Source of the DNA: Acidobacteriota bacterium
GTDB taxonomy: Bacteria; Acidobacteriota; Terriglobia; UBA7540
Assembly (NCBI GenBank): GCA_021789565.1
Contig: JAJYJL010000008.1
Span: 1-26,885, forward strand
DNA: 26,885 nucleotides
Reading direction: 5' to 3'
Shown here piece after piece: positions 7,094 to 12,754 of this stretch; the stretch's first letter is position 1, and each line of letters opens with the position of its first letter. The notes beneath the pieces are model-generated. The model worked only from the letters and a program-made list of their open reading frames with translations. It had not been told where the DNA came from and ran no database searches. A program made the position numbers and the translations under genes.

Positions 7094-7170
7094 AACCTTG
7101 GCTAATATAGCAGACCTCGAATTAGCCGGGAAAGCCTGGCGTGCATAAAAGTGGGTGGAACTTCATCATC

Positions 7171-7197
7171 CACCGCAGAGGCACAGAGAGCGCAGAG
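7171..7197 (-). repeat. Dispersed repeat copy E
   Basis: CACCGCAGAGGCACAGAGAG followed by CGCAGAG on the + strand, the same orientation as copies C and D. It lies just beyond the decayed 3' end of the GH2 remnant. Confidence 0.75.
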
Positions 7198-7205
7198 ATG
7201 TCGGA

Positions 7206-7513
7206 CCAAACCTGTTTCACTTTCCCCACGTTCAACCCTTCCACGACGATTCGCGCCTGCTCGCCGCGCATGTCGGCATCGGCCACCTCGATCCTGATGC
7301 CTTCCATTTCGCCCGGCATCAGGGCAGATAGTTGTCGCTATAAATGGCCGGCAGGATGCGGTCGCCCGTCTTATCACGCACGGCTTTCACCCTGACCATG
7401 AGGGCCGGATGTTTCGAGCGGTTGTAAAGATTGGCCGCCAATATCCACCGATCACCCTGCCGCCGTTGTGCCCGGCCGATGCGAAGGTCTCTTGCTTCGC
7501 ACTTCCCGGCGTA
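7206..7513 (-). pseudogene. Remnant of the 3' end of a GH2-family glycosidase gene
   Basis: No intact gene occupies 7094-7568. Translating the minus strand gives EARDLRIGRAQRRQGDRW, ILAANLYNRSKHPALMVRV and KAVRDKTGDRILPAIYSDNY as one run ending at a TGA (7319-7321). A shifted frame then continues MPGEMEGIRIEVADADMR and GEQARIVVEGLNVGKV. This is the C-terminal Ig-like domain typical of GH2 exo-beta-glucosaminidases and mannosidases (NLYNRS..PALMVRxKAVR..GDRILPxxYSDNY..LMPGE..). The frame change and the TGA at 7514-7516 upstream show that it is dead. The catalytic part is missing, presumably deleted when the flanking genes came together. Identification rests on remembered family pattern and needs a translated search. 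Confidence 0.72.
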
Positions 7514-7568
7514 TCATTCCTGATGATTCGGACCGCGAGCGCGCGAAAAAGCGCCCGGCAACTCCGCA

Positions 7569-8012
7569 TTGAGCCTTAGTTCTGGTATAGTCACATATTT
7601 GAGCGAGTCTGACCGGCCATCCATTTCAAAGCGCGCAGCACGACGGTTGATCCAGCAGGCGTTTGTCCTGACGGGCCGGGACCGTTCCGTCCGGCAGCAC
7701 ATCCGTGAAGCGCGCATCGAGACGCTCTGGGTGCTAGAGGACTGGAACTTTGAATGGACGGTGATGATCGACCGCGGCAAGGTCCGCTTCGACCGCCGGC
7801 CGGCCCGCGCGCCCGATATCACCCTGACCTGGCCGGATGCGGCTGGGTTTCTTGCCGCTATTGAAGAAGGCCGCATACCGGACAATTCGAGGGTGCTTGC
7901 AGGCAATCGGGATTTACTGGTATATGTCGAACCGGTTTACAAAACCTTTTGCCGATCGCTCGGCGAGGTCATAAAATACCCCGTGGACGATGCCGGTAAT
8001 CCTCTAATGTAA
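7569..8012 (+). CDS. SCP2-like small protein, function unknown
   Basis: 147 residues from the TTG at 7569; a second in-frame TTG at 7599 is an alternative, because TGGTATAGT (7583-7591) looks like an extended -10 that would place the transcript start near 7598. The N-terminus is basic and helical; the core (WTVMIDRGKVRF, DITLTWPDAAGFLAAIEEGR, DLLVYVEPVYKTF) has the alternating beta strands plus 'PD-T-L-D-F' pattern of SCP2 sterol-carrier-like domains, which bind lipids or acyl-CoAs. No catalytic motif is evident. It precedes a thioesterase by 85 nt on the same strand, suggesting a lipid or acyl-CoA context. Family membership is moderately certain and the role unknown. Confidence 0.65.
   Translation: MSLSSGIVTYLSESDRPSISKRAARRLIQQAFVLTGRDRSVRQHIREARIETLWVLEDWNFEWTVMIDRGKVRFDRRPARAPDITLTWPDAAGFLAAIEEGRIPDNSRVLAGNRDLLVYVEPVYKTFCRSLGEVIKYPVDDAGNPLM
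7583..7591 (+). promoter_or_regulatory. Putative extended -10 element for the SCP2-like gene
   Basis: TGGTATAGT matches TGnTATAAT with one mismatch. No -35 is apparent, as is normal for extended -10 promoters. If used, the 7569 TTG start cannot be correct and 7599 would be read from an almost leaderless mRNA. Confidence 0.3.
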
Positions 8013-8097
8013 CACTTTAGAGTATGGACATAACCAATTGTAATTGCACTGCTAAGATTCACCGCATTCACCTTTTGCCATCCGCGAGGCACTCTTG

Positions 8098-8541
8098 ATG
8101 AAGACTGGATTCCCTATGGATTGGACTTCAACAACCTTTCGCGTTCGATACGCGGAGACCGACCAGATGGGGGTGGTCTATTACGCGAATTACCTGGTCT
8201 GGTTTGAAATCGGGCGGAGCGAATTCTGCCGCCAGCACGGGTTTGAATACCGCGACATGGAGCGGGACGACGGCCTCTACATTATTGTGGCTGAGGCCAG
8301 TTGCCGCTATAAGGCCTCCGCTCGTTACGACGATGAAATTGAGGTCAAGACGTGCCTGCGTGCCGTCCGAAAGCGGGTCCTGGTTTTCGGCTACGAGATT
8401 TACCGGCAATCGGACGGAGTTCTACTCGCTGAGGGGGAAACGACGCACGTAATTATAAATCGTGAAGGTGGCTCCTGCGCCTTGCCCGACAAGTATCGGG
8501 AGGCTTTTCTGGCAGGAAGCAGGATTCGCCAGGAAGGGTAA
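8098..8541 (+). CDS. YbgC/FadM-type acyl-CoA thioesterase (4HBT hotdog)
   Basis: 147 residues, single hotdog domain. The 4-hydroxybenzoyl-CoA thioesterase motif is present: RYAETDQMGVVYYANYLVWF, with the catalytic Asp in ETDQMG, and the later RKRVLVFGYEIYR and EGETTHVIIN strands. It hydrolyses acyl-CoA thioesters; physiological substrates of this group are varied. The ATG at 8098 is preferred (GAGG at 8086-8089, 8-nt spacer) over the adjacent TTG at 8095; ATG 8116 is also possible and matches the shorter N-terminus of many homologues. It is followed by a hairpin and an unrelated glycosyltransferase gene. Confidence 0.88.
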   Translation: MKTGFPMDWTSTTFRVRYAETDQMGVVYYANYLVWFEIGRSEFCRQHGFEYRDMERDDGLYIIVAEASCRYKASARYDDEIEVKTCLRAVRKRVLVFGYEIYRQSDGVLLAEGETTHVIINREGGSCALPDKYREAFLAGSRIRQEG

Positions 8542-8562
8542 GAAGCTGGCCGGCTCCCGGGG

Positions 8563-8581
8563 CCCAAAACGGGGTTTTGGG
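8563..8581 (+). terminator. Perfect 8-bp hairpin after the thioesterase gene
   Basis: CCCAAAAC (8563-8570), loop GGG, GTTTTGGG (8574-8581), starting 22 nt after the thioesterase stop. It is a stable stem but the expected run of T's is missing (next bases GCGGCG), so intrinsic termination would be weak; it may instead protect the 3' end. Confidence 0.4.
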
Positions 8582-8707
8582 GCGGCGATTTGGTCGTCTC
8601 CGTCTGGTTGTTCAGTCCATGGTGGACGGCATTCCCTATGGGAGACGATCAACCGTCCCCAATCGGTCCCAAAATCGACCCACAAGAGACGAATCTGACG
8701 CCCTGAT

Positions 8708-9469
8708 ATGCCGCCCATCTCAGCCACCATCATCACCCGCAACGAAGCCGCCAACATCGCCCGCGCCATCCGGTCGCTCGATTGCGCGGACGAAATTCTG
8801 GTGGTCGATTCCGGCTCAACCGACGAAACCGTCAGAATCGCCGCCGAACTTGGGGCGCGAACGATCACCCATCCGTGGGAAGGTTTTGGGGCGCAAAAGA
8901 GCTTTGCCGTCCGCCAGGCCCAGCATGACTGGATCCTGAGCCTGGATGCCGACGAAGAACTGAACGAAGAAGCCCGTGCCGCCATCCGGGAGTGGAAGCA
9001 ATCCACGCCAAAGGCAGGAGCTTACCGTTTTGCCCGGCGGGCACAATATCTCGGCCGATGGATTCTGCATTCGGGCTGGTACCCGGACTGGAAAATCCGG
9101 CTGTTTCACCGCCACCAGGCGCGCTGGGAGGGCGACTATGTGCACGAGTCTGTGGTGGCCGAGGGACAGGTGGAGACACTCAACGGTGAGATCCTCCACT
9201 ACACTTGTGATTCTTTGGCCGACCATCGCAGGCGCATCGAGTTTTACACCGATCTGGCCGCCCGTGAAATGTTTGAACGGGGCCAGCGTGCTGGTTTGGC
9301 GCGCCGCTTGCTGGCCCCTCCCTGGGTGTTTGTGAACACCTACTTTTTGCGACTCGGCGTGTTGGACGGCGTGGCCGGATTTCTAATCGCCTGGATGGCG
9401 GCCCGTTACGTGCGCCGCAAATTCCTGAAGCTTGCGGAACTCCAAAGTCCCCGCAGAGGCAGGCGTTGA
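8708..9469 (+). CDS. GT2 glycosyltransferase, WaaE/KdtX-like
   Basis: 253 residues. GT-A fold signatures: ISATIITRNEAANIARAI at the N-terminus, VVDSGSTDET, and the metal/nucleotide D80-A-D82 in LSLDADEEL. The WaaE-like signature follows: RRAQYLGRWILHSGWYPDW, KIRLFHR and WEGDYVHE. Such enzymes add a sugar to lipopolysaccharide inner core at the cytoplasmic membrane. The C-terminus carries a hydrophobic stretch (PPWVFVNTYFLRLGVLDG, FLIAWMAARYV) suited to membrane association. No good Shine-Dalgarno precedes the ATG. Its stop overlaps the following gene's TTG start (TTGA), indicating coupled expression with the GT4 enzyme. Confidence 0.9.
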   Translation: MPPISATIITRNEAANIARAIRSLDCADEILVVDSGSTDETVRIAAELGARTITHPWEGFGAQKSFAVRQAQHDWILSLDADEELNEEARAAIREWKQSTPKAGAYRFARRAQYLGRWILHSGWYPDWKIRLFHRHQARWEGDYVHESVVAEGQVETLNGEILHYTCDSLADHRRRIEFYTDLAAREMFERGQRAGLARRLLAPPWVFVNTYFLRLGVLDGVAGFLIAWMAARYVRRKFLKLAELQSPRRGRR

Positions 9470-10578
9470 TCCCAACCACTGCACTCAGAATCGGCCACGT
9501 CGACACGGGCCTGGTGCTGCGCGGCGGGCAGCGGCAGTTGCTGCTGCTGGCGCAGGGACTGCGTTCGCGCGGCCACCACCAACTGATCGTGTGCCCCGAG
9601 GAGAGCGAGCTTTACCAGCGCGCGGCGTCACACGGATTCCAAACTCTCGGCCTCCCGCGCAACGATTTCAGGCACATCCGAGGCATTCGGTTGCTGCGCC
9701 GCCGTCTGCACCAGGAAGCCCTGGAACTGCTGCACGCCCACGACGGTGTGGGCCAGACGGTAGCCTGGCTGGCGTCGGTGGGGACAGGGGTACGCCGCGT
9801 TGCAACCCGCCGGGTGACCTACCTGCCGAAACGCCGGCTTGACTATCGGCTGAAGTACACGTACACCTGCCACGCTGTGATAGCCGTCTCGCAATTCATT
9901 GGGCGCATCATGAAAGACACTGGCATACCGCCGGCAATGATCGACGTGATTCCGGACGGAATTGAAATTCCTGAGCGCCTGCCTGACGAAACAACACGCA
10001 AGGCCGCCCGCGAAAAGTGGCGCCTCGGCGAGAGCGACCTGGTCATAGGGCATCTGGGAAGCATCAGCGAGGAAAAGGGGCAGGACCTGGCGCTCAAAGC
10101 GCTCGAAATTCTTGCCGGCCGGCAGCCCAACGCCAAGCTGGTTCTGGGTGGCAAAATTTCCGCCGAAGATCTTGCGCGTTCACCGCTGGCGGCCGGAGTC
10201 GCCGCCGGACAGGTTTTATTGGCAGGCTATCAGGAAAACCTTTTCGAGTTCTTCTCCGGCCTTGATATTTATATAATGCCGTCGCGGTCTGAAGGTCTGG
10301 GCTCTTCTGCATTGCTGGCCATGGCCCACGGCCTTCCGGTGATCGCCGCCAAAGTTGGAGGGTTGCCGGAAATCGTCGAAGGGGGAACAACCGGATGGCT
10401 GGTTGCGCCGGAGTCACCCGGCGCCCTGGCAGAGGCCATTTCCGAAGCAGCCAAAGACCCCGCGCGCCTGAAAGATCTGGGGAAAAATGCGCGGATGCGG
10501 TCAAAGGAGTTTTCAGCCGATAGGATGGTGGAGCGGACGGAAGCGCTGTATCAACGCCTGGCCGGTCTGCCGGAATGA
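9466..10578 (+). CDS. GT4 family glycosyltransferase
   Basis: 370 residues with a GT-B layout: N-terminal GHVDTGLVLRGGQRQLLLLA (acceptor side), a linker with VIPDGIEI, and the donor-binding half with GHLGSISEEKGQDLALKA and PSRSEGLGSSALLAMAHG. It transfers a nucleotide-activated sugar to a surface glycan, probably core or O-antigen-like polysaccharide given the overlapping WaaE-like gene. In the EX7E donor motif the first Glu is present (SEGLG) but the second is Leu (LLAMA instead of LEAMA). The TTG at 9466 forms a 4-nt overlap with the previous stop; no ATG lies near this N-terminus. Confidence 0.88.
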   Translation: MIPTTALRIGHVDTGLVLRGGQRQLLLLAQGLRSRGHHQLIVCPEESELYQRAASHGFQTLGLPRNDFRHIRGIRLLRRRLHQEALELLHAHDGVGQTVAWLASVGTGVRRVATRRVTYLPKRRLDYRLKYTYTCHAVIAVSQFIGRIMKDTGIPPAMIDVIPDGIEIPERLPDETTRKAAREKWRLGESDLVIGHLGSISEEKGQDLALKALEILAGRQPNAKLVLGGKISAEDLARSPLAAGVAAGQVLLAGYQENLFEFFSGLDIYIMPSRSEGLGSSALLAMAHGLPVIAAKVGGLPEIVEGGTTGWLVAPESPGALAEAISEAAKDPARLKDLGKNARMRSKEFSADRMVERTEALYQRLAGLPE

Positions 10579-10608
10579 CACACAGGTTGATGGAATGAGA
10601 GTGAGTGG

Positions 10609-11436
10609 ATGATCCAGACGGTGGTGGCCTTGTTCGGCCTGATTTTCGGCAGCTTTCTCAACGTGTGCATCCTGCGGGTGCCGCGCCGCGAGTCGATTGT
10701 CACTCCCGGATCGCACTGCCCGGAGTGCGGCCGGGGCATCCGCTGGCACGACAATATTCCAGTTGTAAGCTACATCCTTCTGCGCGGGCGTTGCCGCGAT
10801 TGCGGGCATCGCATTTCCGCGCTCTACCCCGTGGTTGAAATTCTGACCGCCGTGGTTTTCGTCCTGGAATTCTGGCGCTACGGCCCCACCGTGGAGTTCG
10901 TCAAGGGGCTCATTTTCGCCATGCTGATGATCGTGCTCATCGTCACCGACCTTCGCGAGAGACGCATTCCTCACAGGATCAGCGTTCCCGGCATCGCGCT
11001 GGGCATGGCCTTCAGCCTGTTGACGCCCGTAGACTCTCGCCCAGTGGGCTGGATCCTCGCGCAGTGGCGAATCTTCCCTTCCCCCGTTCTGCTCTCGCTG
11101 ATGGGGGCGCTTGCAGGCGCTTTGATGGGCGGAGGGCTTTTCTTCGCAGTGGGCGAGGCATTCTACCACCTGCGCCACAAAGAAGGGCTGGGGTTCGGCG
11201 ATGTGATGCTGATGCTGGTGGTGGGAACCTTCCTTGGTCCGTCGTTCAGCCTGATGACCATCCTGCTGGGGTCAGTGCTGGGGTCGCTGATTGCCATTCC
11301 ACTCACGGTCATCAGTTCCAGATTCCGCAATTACCAGTGGCCGTATGGGAGCTTCCTCGGCACCGCCGCCATCTACGCCAGCATCGGCGGCCACGCGCTC
11401 CTCCGAGCCTACCTGCAATGGGGGGGGATTCGGTAA
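10609..11436 (+). CDS. pilD: Type IV prepilin peptidase (leader peptidase / N-methyltransferase)
   Basis: 275 residues, multi-pass membrane protein. The N-terminal methylation domain has the zinc-type cysteine pairs Cys37-x2-Cys40 (CPEC) and Cys62-x2-Cys65 (CRDC) after GSFLNVCILRVPR. The two catalytic aspartates of the aspartic-peptidase domain are Asp114 in IVTDLRERRIPH and Asp198 in GLGFGDVMLM. It cleaves and N-methylates type IV pilin or pseudopilin leaders at the inner membrane. It lies 30 nt after the GT4 gene on the same strand and may share its transcript, although no pilus genes are in the window. The ATG at 10609 is the first that gives the conserved N-terminus. Confidence 0.95.
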   Translation: MIQTVVALFGLIFGSFLNVCILRVPRRESIVTPGSHCPECGRGIRWHDNIPVVSYILLRGRCRDCGHRISALYPVVEILTAVVFVLEFWRYGPTVEFVKGLIFAMLMIVLIVTDLRERRIPHRISVPGIALGMAFSLLTPVDSRPVGWILAQWRIFPSPVLLSLMGALAGALMGGGLFFAVGEAFYHLRHKEGLGFGDVMLMLVVGTFLGPSFSLMTILLGSVLGSLIAIPLTVISSRFRNYQWPYGSFLGTAAIYASIGGHALLRAYLQWGGIR

Positions 11437-11495
11437 CCACACCTTATTGCAAGCCCTTTGGTCTGTTTTCTACCTGCCAGGTTGCGGGTTGAAGG

Positions 11496-11633
11496 CTAGT
11501 ATCGTTTCGCCTGGCTGTAGGCCTGGTTGTCGCTTTGTGCAACGAGTTTTTCGAGAGCTTCACGAATGGCGGAAAGCTGGGCGACGATCTGGCCGAGCTG
11601 ATTAGCTATCTGCACCGGGTTCACATCATCCAT
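11496..11633 (-). CDS. 45-residue small protein, unknown function, predicted coiled-coil helix
   Basis: MDDVNPVQIANQLGQIVAQL, then SAIREALEKLVAQS, then DNQAYSQAKRY. It consists of one amphipathic helix with heptad-spaced I/L/V (residues 9-31) and a polar tail, suggesting a small self-associating or partner-binding protein. The ATG at 11633 is chosen because a near-perfect AAGGAG lies 6 nt upstream, and a promoter (-35 GCGACA, 17 nt, -10 TACAAT) is placed so that transcription would begin about 18 nt before it. The longer frame up to 11786 would run through that promoter and has no supporting features. It is convergent with pilD. No family is recognised; the signals, not homology, make it a credible gene. 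Confidence 0.65.
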   Translation of the reverse strand: MDDVNPVQIANQLGQIVAQLSAIREALEKLVAQSDNQAYSQAKRY

Positions 11634-11657
11634 TGCCAACTCCTTATTCCAGTCCCT

Positions 11658-11686
11658 ATTGTACGCTTGTTCCGGGCGCTTGTCGC
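11658..11686 (-). promoter_or_regulatory. Sigma70-type promoter of the 45-residue gene
   Basis: On the minus strand, GCGACA (11686-11681, 4/6 to TTGACA) and TACAAT (11663-11658, 5/6 to TATAAT) are separated by exactly 17 nt. The predicted start near 11651 gives a short leader that contains the AAGGAG ribosome-binding site at 11645-11640. Confidence 0.55.
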
Positions 11687-11816
11687 TGACAGGCAGCCAG
11701 GGAAGCGGTTTGGCTGTTGCGAAGCACGAGGCCGCAACACACCGCAGGCGTGAGTTTGCGGAGTCTATAGACCTGCAGGATAACAATTGCTTCCCCCACC
11801 TCGGCCGGGGAAAAAG

Positions 11817-12012
11817 GGCACGAGCTTACTCGTGCCACAAACACCTGCGATAGAACGTCGGCTTCAGCCGCTGAGGCTGATCTGATGAATTCGTTAAGCC
11901 CGCTCACGGGCTAAAGCCCGCGTGGATGGTGGGGGTTTTCTGTTTGGCACGACTGAAGTCGTGCCCTTTCGCAAAGGGGCTTTCATAACAAAATCCCGCG
12001 CTCATAGAGCGC
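11817..12012. repeat. Cluster of REP-like perfect palindromes between the small gene and purQ
   Basis: This gene-free stretch holds distinct inverted repeats in under 200 nt: GGCACGAG-CTTA-CTCGTGCC (11817-11836), CGGCT-TC-AGCCG (11859-11870), AGCCCG-CTCA-CGGGCT (11897-11912) whose right arm also pairs as CGGGCT-AA-AGCCCG (11907-11920), GGCACGACT-GA-AGTCGTGCC (11946-11965), CCCTTT-CGC-AAAGGG (11964-11978) and GCGCTC-ATA-GAGCGC (11998-12012). The two GGCACGA units are related to each other. The cluster looks like a mosaic of dispersed extragenic palindromes between convergent and tandem genes. The last one, 9 nt after the purQ stop, could also help end the pur transcript. No coding frame is supported here. 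Confidence 0.75.
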
Positions 12013-12020
12013 CGCTACAC

Positions 12021-12752
12021 TTAACGCTTGAGAAAACGGACTAGATTTTGGAAGAGGCACAAACCGTCCTGGGAATAGTGGGCGGGGAGCGAGGCGCGTT
12101 CGGGGTGCGGCATCAGGCCCAGGACAAGGCCGCTTGAATCGATGACGCCGGCGATGGCGTCGGGCGAACCGTTGGGGTTGTCGGGATATTCGGTGGCGGG
12201 CCTTCCCTTGGCGTCGGTGTACCGAAACGCCACGCGCGGGCGCGTGATGGCACGTTCCGGAATCATGGCGCGGCCTTCGGCATGAGCACTGGGCATTTGG
12301 AGCACCTGACCCGCCAGACCCTCCGTCCACATCGACTTCTCACCTGAAACCAGGAGACGGACTTTTCGGTCTTCAAAATGCGAGGACTGATTTTCCAGCA
12401 TGGCCATGCCGCGGACGCCTGGAGACCGCGCCGGCAGGATGCCTGCCTCGGTCAGCACCTGGAATCCGTTGCAAATGCCGAGCATCGGGCGTTGCGCTTC
12501 AAGAAAAGCCGTCAATTGCTGGCGCAGCCGCGCCACCATCAGGGTGGCGAAAATGCGGCCTGCGGCAAGGTGGTCGCCAAAAGAAAAGCCACCGGGGAAA
12601 ATACCTGCTCCATAGTTGGCGAGGGTGTCATGCCCGGCCAGCAACTCGTGCAGATGCACCAGCGATGGCCGCCCGCCGGCGCGCTCAACTGCGGCCGCCG
12701 TTTCCTCGTGGCAGTTGGTCCCGGGTGCGTAAAAGATCGCGATCTTTGCCAC
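12021..12752 (-). CDS. purQ: Phosphoribosylformylglycinamidine synthase, glutaminase subunit
   Basis: 243 residues, class I glutamine amidotransferase. The nucleophile is Cys94 in GICNGFQ, and the catalytic His216/Glu218 lie in MPHPERA; the oxyanion turn is GGFSFGDH. It releases ammonia from glutamine for PurL in step four of IMP synthesis. GTG at 12752 is chosen as start: the family N-terminus (AKIAIFYAPGTN) begins there, GGAG lies 5-6 nt upstream, and it is 2 nt after the purL stop. The frame open to 12821 is purL sequence out of frame. Separate PurQ with a fused PurS-PurL partner is the expected complement here. Confidence 0.95.
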   Translation of the reverse strand: MAKIAIFYAPGTNCHEETAAAVERAGGRPSLVHLHELLAGHDTLANYGAGIFPGGFSFGDHLAAGRIFATLMVARLRQQLTAFLEAQRPMLGICNGFQVLTEAGILPARSPGVRGMAMLENQSSHFEDRKVRLLVSGEKSMWTEGLAGQVLQMPSAHAEGRAMIPERAITRPRVAFRYTDAKGRPATEYPDNPNGSPDAIAGVIDSSGLVLGLMPHPERASLPAHYSQDGLCLFQNLVRFLKR

Positions 12753-12754
12753 GG

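Noticed and set aside
11634..11786. Longer version of the 45-codon gene
   Set aside because: The added region contains the -35/-10 promoter and Shine-Dalgarno that point to the ATG at 11633.
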